A stretch of 64,000 nt of DNA from Cognatishimia activa (GCF_026016445.1 NZ_CP096147.1:656501-720500); one strand, 5' to 3'. Shown: positions 1-8,845, numbered from the stretch's first letter. The notes: generated by a model not told the origin, from the sequence alone. Program-made: numbers and translations.

Positions 1-25
1 AGACCGAGGACAGAGGGGCACAAAA

Positions 26-781
26 ATGACGCAGGCAAAATTCCTTGAAACCAAACAGGGCCGGACGCTGGCCTATCACAAGACCGAAGGCCGTGGGCCG
101 TGCGTCGTGTTTATGGGCGGACTGAAGTCCGACATGGAAGGAACCAAGGCGATCCATCTGGAAGCCTGGTGTCAGAGCCAAGGTCGTGCCTTTCTGCGGT
201 TTGACTATTCTGGCCACGGGGAAAGCTCTGGCACCTTTGAAGAAGGCTGCATCGGGGATTGGCATGAGGACTCTCTAGAGGCCGTGAACGCGCTTGTGGA
301 TGGGCCATATATTTTGGTTGGGTCTTCGATGGGCGGCTGGCAGTCACTTTTGCTGGCTCGCGCGCAACCTGAGCGTTTGGCTGGGTTGGTCACAATCGCA
401 GCAGCGCCTGATTTTACAGAAGATAGCTATTGGGCGGGTTTTGATGATGCTCAAAAGGCTGCTCTGGAAAGCGTGGGGCGTGTCGAGCTGCCAAGTTACT
501 ATATGGAGCCATATATCATCACCAAACGCATGATCGAAGATGGTCGCAAGCAGCTGGTTCTGCGGTCGCCACTTAAACTCGGTTGCCCGGTGCGGTTCCT
601 ACAGGGCACTGCGGATACAGCTGTTTCAACCGAAACCGCGTTGCGACTGCTTGAACATGCGGAGGGGGAGGATATACGTCTGACGCTTGTGAAAGATGCA
701 GATCACCGGTTCTCTGATGAAGCTTGCTTGGCGCTTATTGAGACGGCGGTGCAAGATGTAACACCAGACGAGGTGCGCTAG
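26..781 (+). CDS. alpha/beta hydrolase, ABHD10-like
   Basis: A 251-residue serine hydrolase. The nucleophile elbow is GSSMGG with Ser101. A probable acid lies in the segment QGTADTAVS and the histidine in DADHRF near the C-terminus. The N-terminal half (MGGLKSDMEGTKA, RFDYSGHG) resembles the ABHD10 family of mitochondrial and alphaproteobacterial thioesterases/acyl-glucuronidases, so a depalmitoylase-like esterase activity is plausible; the substrate is unknown. The start is supported by a GAGGGG stretch about ten bases upstream. The stop codon directly abuts the ATG of the next hydrolase gene, so the two are probably co-transcribed and co-translated. Confidence 0.88.
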   Translation: MTQAKFLETKQGRTLAYHKTEGRGPCVVFMGGLKSDMEGTKAIHLEAWCQSQGRAFLRFDYSGHGESSGTFEEGCIGDWHEDSLEAVNALVDGPYILVGSSMGGWQSLLLARAQPERLAGLVTIAAAPDFTEDSYWAGFDDAQKAALESVGRVELPSYYMEPYIITKRMIEDGRKQLVLRSPLKLGCPVRFLQGTADTAVSTETALRLLEHAEGEDIRLTLVKDADHRFSDEACLALIETAVQDVTPDEVR

Positions 782-1486
782 ATGACCGAGCCCTTGGTTC
801 TTCTGCCGGATCTTCTGTGTGATGCTCGTTACTTCGGACCTCAACTTGCAGAGCTTTCCGCTGATTACACTCTTATGACTGTTCCGCTGGGGACGTCTGG
901 TAGAATGTCGGATTTAGCCGACATGGTTCTTGCGCGAGCCCCAGGCCAGTTTGGTTTGATTGGTGCAGGGCTTGGTGGTGTGGTCGCAATGGAAATTCTG
1001 GCCCGTGCGCCAGATCGTCTATCTCGGCTCGCTTTGATATCCGCCTCACCGCTGCAAGAAAGCCCTTTTGGAGCAATGGCTTATGAACCAATGCTCGTTA
1101 CCGCGCGCTCAGGTCGGTTGGCCGAAGTCGTGTCAGAGCTTTTCGGTGTTTCTGAAGAGGAAGCAGAGGGACAGCTTCTCCCACTTCTGCAGGATATGGC
1201 AACAAACGTTGGATTGAGTGCTTTCGTCAATCAAGTGCGCGCGTTGCAACGGCACCGAGATATGCAATCGGTTCTGCGTAAGGCCACATGCCCGGTTCAG
1301 GTGATTTGTGGAGAAGACGACGCATTGATTCCGGTGAAACGCCATCAAGTGATGACGGATTTTCTCACTGATGGAGAACTCTCCATCATTCCCCAAGCCG
1401 GTCATGTGCCAACGCTGCAAAACCCAGAAGCCGTAACGCAGGTTCTGCGTCACTGGGTATCTCGGCCATTACAGCTCAGGCATTAA
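782..1486 (+). CDS. alpha/beta hydrolase with non-canonical nucleophile elbow
   Basis: A 234-residue alpha/beta hydrolase-fold protein. The acid (CGEDDALIP) and histidine (QAGHVPTLQNPE) positions of the catalytic triad are recognisable. However, the nucleophile elbow reads LIGAGLGG, so residue 63, where Ser is expected, is Gly. The protein is therefore probably not a classical serine esterase; it may be a non-catalytic member or use another chemistry. The ATG follows the stop of the upstream hydrolase with no gap, indicating a two-gene operon. It converges with phaZ with only two bases between the stop codons. Confidence 0.8.
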   Translation: MTEPLVLLPDLLCDARYFGPQLAELSADYTLMTVPLGTSGRMSDLADMVLARAPGQFGLIGAGLGGVVAMEILARAPDRLSRLALISASPLQESPFGAMAYEPMLVTARSGRLAEVVSELFGVSEEEAEGQLLPLLQDMATNVGLSAFVNQVRALQRHRDMQSVLRKATCPVQVICGEDDALIPVKRHQVMTDFLTDGELSIIPQAGHVPTLQNPEAVTQVLRHWVSRPLQLRH

Positions 1487-1488
1487 CC

Positions 1489-2769
1489 TTAAGCAGCAGC
1501 GTTCTTATTTGCCGCTTTCTTTGCATTCTTCACGGACGCCGGGCGATTGGCGTTGATGAAGTCCAGAACCAATGGGCGGATATTGTTACGCCAGCTCTTG
1601 CCAGCGAAAATACCGTAGTGGCCCGCTTCAGGTTCTAGGTGGCTTGCCTTTTTGTCGTCAGGCAAACCTGTCAGTAGATCAAGCGCCGCCACACATTGGC
1701 CAGGTGCCGAAATATCGTCTTTCGCGCCCTCAACGGTTTTCACCGCAACGGTCGTGATCTTACCGATGTCGACTTTGTGGCCGTTTACGGTGAATTCGTT
1801 TTTAGCAATCTCGCCGTTTTTAAAGATACGTTCGACGGTGGACAGATAGAATTCCGCAGGCATATCCATGACAGCCAGATATTCATCATAGAAACGGTTG
1901 TGCGCGTCGTGATCGGAGGCTTCACCTTTCATCACGCGGGTGATCTGATTGGTGAAAGCCTGAGAGTGACGCTCTGCATTCATCGACATGAATGATGCCA
2001 GCTGCAACAGGCCTGGATAGACCTTGCGGCCAACGCCAGCATATTTAAAGCCGACCCGCTGGATCATTGTTTCTTTTAATTGATCCATGGAAACCCGATC
2101 ACCAAAATCGGTCACATCGGTAGGGGTTGCGTTTGGATCAATTGGACCGCCAATTAGGGTCAGCGTTTGTGGCTGCGCTTTCGGATCTTGCTCTGCCAGA
2201 TAAGCCGTTGCCGCTAAGGTCAGTGGGGCAGGCTGACAAACAGCAATCACATGAGTATCTGCGCCCAGCTCTCGCATGAAATCCACCAGGTAAAGTGTGT
2301 AATCTTCTACATCAAATTTACCAGCTGAAACTGGAATATCGCGCGCGTTGTGCCAATCTGTAACAAAGACTTCACAATCAGGCAGTAGTGAGATCACCGT
2401 AGAACGCAGAAGCGTTGCATAGTGACCAGACATCGGTGCAACCAGCAGAACCTGTTTGCGGCGACGTTCACGGCCCAGAACGGAAAAATGAATCAGATCA
2501 CCAAAGTCGCGTTCAATGACAGTTTTGACTTGAACAACATGATCTTTGCCATCTTCGCAGGTGAAGGAATGAATTCCCCAGTCTGGTTTAGTCACCATGC
2601 GGGCAAAGGTGCGTTCGGTTACCTCTCCCCAAGCACCGAACCATTGAAGGGCAGGGTTGGGAACCAAGGAAAATAGGGGGTAGGCCGCCATGGCTTGTGC
2701 AGACGCGCCAAGCCATTGATTAGTGTTCCGAAAGGATTCCATCATATCGTACGTGGCCATGTAACGCAT
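1489..2769 (-). CDS. phaZ: intracellular polyhydroxyalkanoate depolymerase
   Basis: A 426-residue PhaZ that degrades stored PHA granules to hydroxyacids. The family-typical cysteine nucleophile sits in VCQPAP (Cys178 from the first ATG), in place of a lipase-box serine. The conserved C-terminal EAGHYGIFAGKSWR block carries the catalytic histidine. GAGGAGA about five bases upstream supports the first ATG rather than the in-frame ATG three codons later. It is transcribed divergently from phaC across a roughly 100-bp region containing a PhaR-type operator, so breakdown and synthesis genes may share a control site. The C-terminus is Lys/Ala rich. Confidence 0.93.
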   Translation of the reverse strand: MRYMATYDMMESFRNTNQWLGASAQAMAAYPLFSLVPNPALQWFGAWGEVTERTFARMVTKPDWGIHSFTCEDGKDHVVQVKTVIERDFGDLIHFSVLGRERRRKQVLLVAPMSGHYATLLRSTVISLLPDCEVFVTDWHNARDIPVSAGKFDVEDYTLYLVDFMRELGADTHVIAVCQPAPLTLAATAYLAEQDPKAQPQTLTLIGGPIDPNATPTDVTDFGDRVSMDQLKETMIQRVGFKYAGVGRKVYPGLLQLASFMSMNAERHSQAFTNQITRVMKGEASDHDAHNRFYDEYLAVMDMPAEFYLSTVERIFKNGEIAKNEFTVNGHKVDIGKITTVAVKTVEGAKDDISAPGQCVAALDLLTGLPDDKKASHLEPEAGHYGIFAGKSWRNNIRPLVLDFINANRPASVKNAKKAANKNAAA

Positions 2770-2838
2770 TGGCGTCTCCTCATTTTCCCCGCTATTCTAC
2801 GAGGTATTATGGCCGACTCCCCTCGGCCCTACACAATT

Positions 2839-2851
2839 GCTGCGTAGCAGC
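2839..2851. promoter_or_regulatory. PhaR-type operator in phaZ-phaC intergenic region
   Basis: A perfect palindrome GCTGC-GTA-GCAGC, containing the CTGC-N3-GCAG consensus that I recall as the PhaR recognition site of Paracoccus. It lies between the divergent phaZ and phaC starts, 24 bp before the phaC ATG. The same motif recurs twice upstream of phaP. Confidence 0.7.
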
Positions 2852-2874
2852 GACGATAAGGTCTGGTGATACAT

Positions 2875-4668
2875 ATGACAACTGAAGACAATGCCGCAGT
2901 TGCGAAATACGACGAACTCAACAAGAATTTGGAGAAAGTAGAAGAGCTTTCACAACGTCTGGTTGAGGTTATGAGCAATCATAATCCCGTCAGGCGCGAG
3001 CTTACGGCACCGAATCATGATGTTTTCACAAATGCCGCCACAGCCTATTGGTCAGAAATGATTGAAAACCCGACCAAGGTTTTTGAGCAACAAATGGAAT
3101 TTTGGGGAAAGTCCGTTAAGCATTTCGTCGATGCGCAGCAGATGCTTGCGCAAGGCAAACTGGAAGCACCAGAAGACAACACACCAACAGACCGTCGCTT
3201 TTCCAATCCACTTTGGCAGACCAACCCATACTTCAATTTCATCAAACAACAATACATGATGAACGCTGAAGCAATCCGTAAGTCTGTGGAAACTATAGAA
3301 GATTTACCACAGAAAGAACGGGCTCGGCTTAAGTATTTTTCCAATCAGATCGTTGATATGATGGCGCCGACCAATTTCCTGGGTACCAATCCAGACGCCC
3401 TGGAAAAGGCCATGGAGACCGAAGGGCGATCTCTGATTGCAGGGCTCGAGAACCTGATCCGCGACCTTGAAGCCAACAATGGCGAATTGATTGTGAAGCT
3501 TGCTGACGAAAGCGCGTTTGAGCTTGGCAAAAACGTTGCAACGACACCAGGTAAAGTGGTTTTCCGTAACCGAATGATGGAACTACTCCAGTATTCTCCG
3601 TCCACAGAAGAAGTTCATGAGATCCCTCTGGTGATCTTCCCGCCTTGGATTAATAAGTTTTACATTCTGGACTTAAAAGAAAAGAACAGTCTGATTAAAT
3701 GGCTGGTTGATCAGGGTTACACTGTTTTTGTCGTCAGTTGGGTGAACCCAGATCGCTCCTTTGCCGATGTTGGCATCGAGGACTACATCGAAGACGGCTA
3801 TTTGACGGCGATTTCCGAGGTCAAAAAGCTCACAAAGCAAAAGCAAGTGAATGCCGTAGGCTATTGCATTGCCGGCACAACGCTGAATTTAACTTTGGCA
3901 TTGATGAAAAAGCGCGGTGATAAGTCGGTGAAATCCGCGACATTCTTTACTACGCTGACAGATTTCTCCGATCAGGGTGAGTTCACACCCTTCCTGCAAA
4001 ATGATTTCGTTGATGGCATCGAAGCCGAGGCTGCAGAACACGGTCTTCTGCGGTCGTTTATTATGCAGCGCACCATGAGCTTCCTTCGGTCCAATGACCT
4101 TATCTATGGCCCGGCCATTCGCAGCTATATGTTGGGCGAAACCCCACCGGCCTTTGATCTGCTCTATTGGAACGGCGATGGTTCCGGGCTGCCGGGTAAG
4201 ATGGTCGTCGACTATCTGCGCCGCCTCTGTCAGGACAATCAATTTGTGAATGATGGTATCGAGCTTTGTGGCGAGACACTTCATATCAGCGATGTCACCG
4301 TGCCGATCTGCGCCGTGACCTGTGAAACCGACCATATCGCGCGTTGGAAGGACTGCTACCGCGGCTTCCAGCAAACCAAAAGCCGCAATCGGACGTTCAT
4401 TGTCTCGCAGTCCGGTCACATCGCAGGCATTGTAAACCCGCCCAGCAAAAAGAAGTATGGCCATTACACAAACAAGGATCTGAAATTGGATTCAGAAGAG
4501 TGGCTTGAGAAGGCGGAATTCACCGAGGGAACATGGTGGCCGCGCTGGGACACATGGTTGTCATCTAGTTCTGGAAAGATGGTTCCTGCACGCGAACCAG
4601 GGGATTCGGAGCATCCTCCGCTTGAAGACGCGCCGGGAAGCTACGTGAAAGTCCTTGCAACGCGTTGA
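2875..4668 (+). CDS. phaC: class I poly(3-hydroxyalkanoate) polymerase
   Basis: PHA synthase that polymerises (R)-3-hydroxyacyl-CoA at the granule surface. It has the PhaC N-terminal domain, then the alpha/beta core with PPWINKFYILDL, the lipase-like box GYCIAGTT (nucleophile Cys331 counted from this ATG), a catalytic Asp in CETDHIARW and the His in SQSGHIAGI. The length (597 aa) is normal for class I enzymes, which need no PhaE/PhaR subunit. The ATG at 2875 has GGTGA five bases upstream. A GTG nine bases earlier (2866), preceded by AAGG, would add three residues and cannot be excluded. It is followed by phaP and phaR. Confidence 0.95.
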   Translation: MTTEDNAAVAKYDELNKNLEKVEELSQRLVEVMSNHNPVRRELTAPNHDVFTNAATAYWSEMIENPTKVFEQQMEFWGKSVKHFVDAQQMLAQGKLEAPEDNTPTDRRFSNPLWQTNPYFNFIKQQYMMNAEAIRKSVETIEDLPQKERARLKYFSNQIVDMMAPTNFLGTNPDALEKAMETEGRSLIAGLENLIRDLEANNGELIVKLADESAFELGKNVATTPGKVVFRNRMMELLQYSPSTEEVHEIPLVIFPPWINKFYILDLKEKNSLIKWLVDQGYTVFVVSWVNPDRSFADVGIEDYIEDGYLTAISEVKKLTKQKQVNAVGYCIAGTTLNLTLALMKKRGDKSVKSATFFTTLTDFSDQGEFTPFLQNDFVDGIEAEAAEHGLLRSFIMQRTMSFLRSNDLIYGPAIRSYMLGETPPAFDLLYWNGDGSGLPGKMVVDYLRRLCQDNQFVNDGIELCGETLHISDVTVPICAVTCETDHIARWKDCYRGFQQTKSRNRTFIVSQSGHIAGIVNPPSKKKYGHYTNKDLKLDSEEWLEKAEFTEGTWWPRWDTWLSSSSGKMVPAREPGDSEHPPLEDAPGSYVKVLATR

Positions 4669-4692
4669 TTTCATTTGATTAGTTAAATTATT

Positions 4693-4733
4693 CTGCGATG
4701 CAGCAAAAAATATCTTGAAATGCTGCGTTGCAG
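4693..4733. promoter_or_regulatory. tandem PhaR-type operators upstream of phaP
   Basis: Two copies of CTGC-N3-GCAG, at 4693-4703 (spacer GAT) and 4723-4733 (spacer GTT), exactly 30 bp apart, close to three helical turns. They sit in the 131-bp gap between phaC and phaP, where PhaR is known to repress phasin transcription in related bacteria. Confidence 0.75.
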
Positions 4734-4799
4734 AAAGCATATTGTCTTCAGACTAAGAAACCGCGGGATCGGCCCGCACATTTATTTAGGACCAAGACT

Positions 4800-5240
4800 A
4801 TGGCTAAAACACAAGACATGACCGCCGTTCTGAAAGACATGATGGGCGCATTTCCAGTAGACACTTCCGCTCTGGACGACGCGTTCAAAAACGGCGCAGC
4901 ACTGAACGAAAAACTGGCAGGTGTCGCTCTGGACGCGGCAGAGAAATCTTCCGAGATCTCTTCCAAGTGGACAAAAGACACTCTGGCGAAACTGGCAGAT
5001 ATGTCCAAAGCAAAAGCAGAGCCAGCTGACTACGCAAAAGCGCTGACAGACTTCGCTTCTGCACAGGCTGAAGTTGCTGCAGAAAACATGGCGGCATTCG
5101 CAGAAGTTGCGAAAAAAGTTCAATCCGAAACTGTTGAGCTGATGGTTACTGCTTCCAAAGAAGCAACCGAAGAAGCAACCGCAGCTGTTAAAAAAGCAAC
5201 TGCAGACGCGACAGCGGCAGCGAAAAAAGCAGCGAAGTAA
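4800..5240 (+). CDS. phaP: phasin, PHA granule-associated protein
   Basis: A 146-residue phasin that coats PHA granules and controls their number and size. The start MAKTQDMTAV is preceded by TTTAGGA; longer in-frame extensions would run through the operator region and are unlikely. The body is helical and Ala/Lys/Glu rich with the phasin pattern (FASAQAEVAAENM). The tail consists of Ala-Lys-rich repeats (KKATADATAAAKK), reminiscent of the basic tails of PhaF-type phasins that can contact DNA. It is preceded by two PhaR operators and followed by a strong terminator, so it probably forms its own abundant transcript. Confidence 0.92.
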   Translation: MAKTQDMTAVLKDMMGAFPVDTSALDDAFKNGAALNEKLAGVALDAAEKSSEISSKWTKDTLAKLADMSKAKAEPADYAKALTDFASAQAEVAAENMAAFAEVAKKVQSETVELMVTASKEATEEATAAVKKATADATAAAKKAAK

Positions 5241-5276
5241 TTTCGATGTGATTTTCGGGTGAATACCCAAATTGAG

Positions 5277-5309
5277 AAGGGCGTGCTTTCTGCACGCCCT
5301 TTCTTTTTG
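5277..5309 (+). terminator. Rho-independent terminator after phaP
   Basis: A perfect 10-bp stem (AAGGGCGTGC / GCACGCCCTT) with a 5-base loop, followed by TCTTTTTG. It ends the phaP transcript and separates it from phaR. Confidence 0.9.
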
Positions 5310-5323
5310 TTCTGCACTCGCAT

Positions 5324-5345
5324 AAGGTTTTCTGCAACGCTGCAT
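5324..5345. promoter_or_regulatory. degenerate PhaR-like site upstream of phaR
   Basis: The segment contains TGC-ACTC-GCA and CTGC-AAC-GCTGCA, imperfect relatives of CTGC-N3-GCAG, within 40 bp of the phaR start. PhaR autoregulation is known in related species. The match is weaker than at phaC and phaP. Confidence 0.4.
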
Positions 5346-5361
5346 AAAAGGGAGGCTGCCT

Positions 5362-5910
5362 GTGGCTGAGACCAATTCGCCGCTGTTGATTAAGCGCTAC
5401 GCGAGCCGTCGACTGTATAACACTGAAACCAGCGACTATGTCACTCTAGACGACATTGCAGCATTCATTCGAGATGGGCGAGAGGTTCAGATTGTTGATC
5501 TGAAAACTGGCGACGATCTGACCCGCCAGTATCTGCTTCAGATCATTGCAGAGCATGAAAGCCGCGGTGAGAATATGCTGCCGATTAACGTTCTGACCGA
5601 CCTGGTGCGCTCATACACAACACAGGCGCAAAGCGTCGTTCCGCAGTTCCTGGCGCAAAGCTTTGAGATGTTTCGTGAGGGTCAAGAGAAGATGGTTGAG
5701 AACATGTCGACCATGAATCCAATGGCAGCGATGCAAGCTCAACAAGAAGCTTTCATGAAAGCCATGACCGGTGGTATGGCCAACTGGCCGAGTTCCCCTG
5801 AGCCGAATTCGGATAAAGCCGCTGCTGAACCTGAAGGCGAAGAAGAGGCGCTGGATGATATAAAGAAGCAGCTTGCAGATCTTCAGGATAAACTCTCCAA
5901 GCTTTCCTAA
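5362..5910 (+). CDS. phaR: PHA synthesis repressor PhaR
   Basis: A 182-residue transcriptional repressor that senses PHA and its precursors. The N-terminal PHB/PHA accumulation regulator DNA-binding domain (residues about 7-67) has the signature KRYASRRLYNTETSDYVTL. A helical central part contains LRQ-like and MAAMQAQQEAFMKAM segments for oligomerisation or PHA binding. The C-terminal end is acidic with a short coiled coil. The GTG start is supported by AAAGGGAGG six bases upstream. Candidate operators lie in front of phaC, phaP and less clearly phaR itself, which fits its expected regulon. Confidence 0.95.
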   Translation: MAETNSPLLIKRYASRRLYNTETSDYVTLDDIAAFIRDGREVQIVDLKTGDDLTRQYLLQIIAEHESRGENMLPINVLTDLVRSYTTQAQSVVPQFLAQSFEMFREGQEKMVENMSTMNPMAAMQAQQEAFMKAMTGGMANWPSSPEPNSDKAAAEPEGEEEALDDIKKQLADLQDKLSKLS

Positions 5911-5911
5911 G

Positions 5912-5938
5912 AAAAGGGCCCCCGCAGGGGCCTTTTTT
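5912..5938. terminator. bidirectional terminator between phaR and DegT-type gene
   Basis: GGCCCC / GGGGCC stem with a CGCA loop, flanked by AAAA on one side and TTTTTT on the other, so it can work on both strands. It separates the convergent phaR and aminotransferase genes. Confidence 0.88.
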
Positions 5939-5946
5939 GTTTCTGC

Positions 5947-7152
5947 TTATTCCGCTGGAGCAGGAGACATCACGTCTTGAATAGCTGCCAAGAGAGTACC
6001 TGCAACGGCATCAAGTTCAGGCTTTTTCAAGCGCGCAGGCAAGCGCACGTCACAGGCCTTCATCAACATGGCACGCGTCTGAGGAAGTTCTGGTAAGTCT
6101 TTGATAAATTGCCAGTTCCAGAAAGCACGAGCGTTATCTTGTGACACCCCAAAGACCTGAACTTTCAAGCCGCGCGATTGCGCAGCAGATTGGAAGGCTG
6201 CGACCTGAGCATCGTCCATATCCACCAGATTAAACTGGATGCTATCCGGCGCGCGTTCTTCTGGATCGAGCTTTGGTGGCACAGACATCCAAGCACTGGT
6301 ATTCAATTGATCCGCCACATAGTCGTGGTTAGCACGGCCATCACGGACGCGGCGCGCCAGCTCAGGAAGCTGTGGACGAATGATGGCAGCGGAAAGATTG
6401 GAGAGACGCAGATTGTACAGCGGCAGCTGGTTTTGCCATTTGGCAAAAGCGTTTTGCAGGTCTTCAGTGTTATCACCCGCGCGAGATTTGTGTTTCTGCC
6501 AATTGTGCTCATAAGCACCGGACATGATCACCATGCGCGCCACGAGGTCCGCATCATCACTGACCAGAATGCCGCCTTCGCCTGCGTTGATCAGTTTGTA
6601 AGATTGAAACGAGAAACAGCCGATCTTGCCGATGGTGCCGATGTTGCGCCCATGCCAGGTGGTGCCAAGGCTGTGCGCTGCGTCTTCGATAACGGGAATG
6701 CCTTTCTCATCACAGATCGCCATGATCGCATCCATATCTGAGGTATGGCCTCGCATGTGGCTGATGATCACGGCCTGAACGTCATCGATCTTCTTGGCGA
6801 AATCATTCATGTCGATGCGGTAGTTTTCACCGACCTCACAGAGCACGGGACTCAGGTCCGCATGGGCGATCGATGATGGCACCGCAGCGAAAGTGAAGCC
6901 TGGGATCAGGACTTTGGAATCGCGCGGCAGGTCCAGGGATTTCAACGACAGGAACAGCGCCGCGGAACAGGAGCTGACCGCCAAGGCGTATTTACTGCCC
7001 AGAAGCTCCGCAAATTCTGCCTCCAAAAGCGCGACAGGGGCATCTTCTGGTGCCGTGTAGCGGAAAAGATCACCCGTCTGCAGCAGACGCTCCACTTCTT
7101 CGCGGGCAGAGGCTGGGATCGGTTCGGCGGAATAAACGTCTGGTAGGGACAT
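5947..7152 (-). CDS. DegT/DnrJ/EryC1/StrS family aminotransferase
   Basis: A PLP-dependent sugar-type aminotransferase of about 401 residues. The Schiff-base lysine is in FQSYKLINAGEGG, and the conserved EDAAHSLGT and SCSAALFLSLKSL segments are present. Members usually aminate keto-sugars for surface polysaccharides or antibiotics. No sugar-nucleotide genes are adjacent, so the substrate is open. The ATG at 7152 (MSLPDVY) is chosen; a GTG at 7173 would add seven residues and has GGAAGAGA just upstream. It reads in the same direction as the amidotransferase gene upstream. Confidence 0.85.
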   Translation of the reverse strand: MSLPDVYSAEPIPASAREEVERLLQTGDLFRYTAPEDAPVALLEAEFAELLGSKYALAVSSCSAALFLSLKSLDLPRDSKVLIPGFTFAAVPSSIAHADLSPVLCEVGENYRIDMNDFAKKIDDVQAVIISHMRGHTSDMDAIMAICDEKGIPVIEDAAHSLGTTWHGRNIGTIGKIGCFSFQSYKLINAGEGGILVSDDADLVARMVIMSGAYEHNWQKHKSRAGDNTEDLQNAFAKWQNQLPLYNLRLSNLSAAIIRPQLPELARRVRDGRANHDYVADQLNTSAWMSVPPKLDPEERAPDSIQFNLVDMDDAQVAAFQSAAQSRGLKVQVFGVSQDNARAFWNWQFIKDLPELPQTRAMLMKACDVRLPARLKKPELDAVAGTLLAAIQDVMSPAPAE

Positions 7153-7261
7153 AGATTTGGCTTTTCTTAACACTCTCTTCCAGAATTCTAAATCTGAGCA
7201 CAGGCAAAGACTAGTCCTAACCTCACGTTTAGGAGGGAAAAGATAACTTATTGCAGGGATG

Positions 7262-7945
7262 TCACGCGTTGTGGCCCTGGCGGAAAAAGTCGGCGATTTG
7301 ATCTCCGATCACCTCATTCGCCAGCGGTTCATCTAGTGCGAGTAGTGCTTCTGAGACCTGCTGTGGGTCTTCCACAGTATCGCCACGTGTCAGGGCGAGG
7401 CCTTCGATCATTTCGGAGCCGAACTCTGGATGGGCCTGAAATGTCAAAGCACGATTGCCATAAAGTAGGGCAGCATGGGCGCAGAAATCATTAGAAGCCA
7501 AAGTGATAGCACCTTCTGGGGCTTCGATCACTTGGTCTTGATGCCAGGCATTCAAGGGCAGTTCAACACCGCCAAAGTCATAAAGCTTACGGCCAACGGC
7601 CCAGCCTTTGTCGAATTTTTCGACCTTGCCCCCCAAGGCCTGCGCGATCAATTGATGCCCAAAGCAGATGCCCACGACAGGGCGCGCCACAGTCACTGCT
7701 TCGCGGACAAAATCCTCTAAAGGCGCGATCCAGTCGTGATCTTCATAGACGCCATGTTTAGAACCACTGATCAGCCAGCCATCCGCCTCTTTGACGGACT
7801 TTGGGAACTCGTTTTCAAAGACACTATCGGCTTCGAACGTGAACTCTTGCCCGCCAAGCAACGTCATAAACATCGCATCGTAGTCGCCGGTCAGTTCTTG
7901 CAGGTTTTGCGGGAAAGCACCGCACATCAAAATTCCGATTTTCAT
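7262..7945 (-). CDS. type 1 glutamine amidotransferase
   Basis: A class I GATase-fold protein of 227 residues. The catalytic Cys is in VVGICFGHQL and the His in FQAHPEFGSE, followed by a Glu two residues later, so the triad looks complete. Stand-alone homologues are annotated as GMP-synthase-like or gamma-glutamyl hydrolase-like amidotransferases, and no synthetase partner is fused or adjacent. The start MKIGILMCG is preferred over an ATG four codons upstream because the family begins there. Its position directly downstream of an amino-acid ABC transporter operon hints at nitrogen metabolism. Confidence 0.8.
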   Translation of the reverse strand: MKIGILMCGAFPQNLQELTGDYDAMFMTLLGGQEFTFEADSVFENEFPKSVKEADGWLISGSKHGVYEDHDWIAPLEDFVREAVTVARPVVGICFGHQLIAQALGGKVEKFDKGWAVGRKLYDFGGVELPLNAWHQDQVIEAPEGAITLASNDFCAHAALLYGNRALTFQAHPEFGSEMIEGLALTRGDTVEDPQQVSEALLALDEPLANEVIGDQIADFFRQGHNA

Positions 7946-8038
7946 CGCTGATCTCATCCGAATCCGTGAAGGTCAAAGCAAGGTCTTGCCACGACACGAG
8001 ACGTCATGCCAGAGCCGCGGTTCACAATCGCCTGTGTG

Positions 8039-8845
8039 TTAGCGGATTAGGTTGAGCCGCAGTTTCAACTTGCTGCGCGCCGCGCGCGGAACGTGCCGGT
8101 TCAAGCGTTTGTTCATCAAACCAAAACAGCCGATCACCACCAAGGTCAGCAATATGAAATAGCCTGCCAAGATTGGGTAGGGGATGAACGGATTGAAGGT
8201 CTTATCCGCAAAGTAGTTTGCGTAGTAGAGCGCATCCCCCTGTTGGCGAAGAGCCGGGAAGCCGGAGAAGAAGACCAGCGTCGTGGCGTGAAACAGGAAG
8301 ATCGCTTCGTTGGTATAGGCAGGCCAAGCCAGTCTCAGCATGGTTGGAAAGGTGATACGTTTGAAGCGCATCCAGCCCGTCATGCCATAGGCATCCGCAG
8401 CTTCAATGTCGCCCTTAGGTATGGACATAAGGGCGCCGTAGAAGATTTCTCCTGAGTAGGCCGCGGTATTGCAGAACAGCACAACCAGTGCCCCCAGCCA
8501 GGCTGAGGTGAAGGGATCAAAGAAACTTGATACGCCTTTCAGGCTCAGGAACAGGAAGTATCCAAAGAAGAACTGAATAAAGAGTGGGCTGCCTCGGAAG
8601 ATAAAAATGAACCATTCGGCAGGCTTACGTAGTCTGGCATTTGGGCTTGATTTGGCGACCGCAAGGGCCACGGCAAGGACAAAGCCACTGATCAACGCCA
8701 AGATGCCAAAATAGATATTCCACATCATCCCAGAGCCAATGAGCGTGAAGTGCTCACATAGGCTGTATTCGCCGCGCGGTAAAAGACGCTCGCCATAGCC
8801 CAAAGACCGGAATGCATAGGCCTGGATGGTGTCCCAACAACTCAT
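8039..8845 (-). CDS. polar amino-acid ABC transporter permease (HisM/ArtM type)
   Basis: A 268-residue inner-membrane permease of the His/Glu/Gln/Arg/opine family. It has several hydrophobic helices and the EAA-loop signature EAADAYGMTGWMRFKRITFP. It overlaps the upstream permease gene by four bases. With it, the binding protein and the ATPase it forms one four-gene transporter operon read on the minus strand. The exact substrate (arginine, lysine, histidine or octopine-like) cannot be told from sequence. It is the last gene of the operon. Confidence 0.9.
   Translation of the reverse strand: MSCWDTIQAYAFRSLGYGERLLPRGEYSLCEHFTLIGSGMMWNIYFGILALISGFVLAVALAVAKSSPNARLRKPAEWFIFIFRGSPLFIQFFFGYFLFLSLKGVSSFFDPFTSAWLGALVVLFCNTAAYSGEIFYGALMSIPKGDIEAADAYGMTGWMRFKRITFPTMLRLAWPAYTNEAIFLFHATTLVFFSGFPALRQQGDALYYANYFADKTFNPFIPYPILAGYFILLTLVVIGCFGLMNKRLNRHVPRAARSKLKLRLNLIR

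Noticed and set aside
3889..4464. A 191-codon minus-strand frame inside phaC
   Set aside because: Lies within the conserved catalytic core of phaC on the other strand; no start signal or domain.
4782..5375. A 197-codon minus-strand frame opposite the phasin gene
   Set aside because: Cys/Phe-rich antisense of the Ala/Lys/Glu-rich phasin, and it runs across the phaP terminator.
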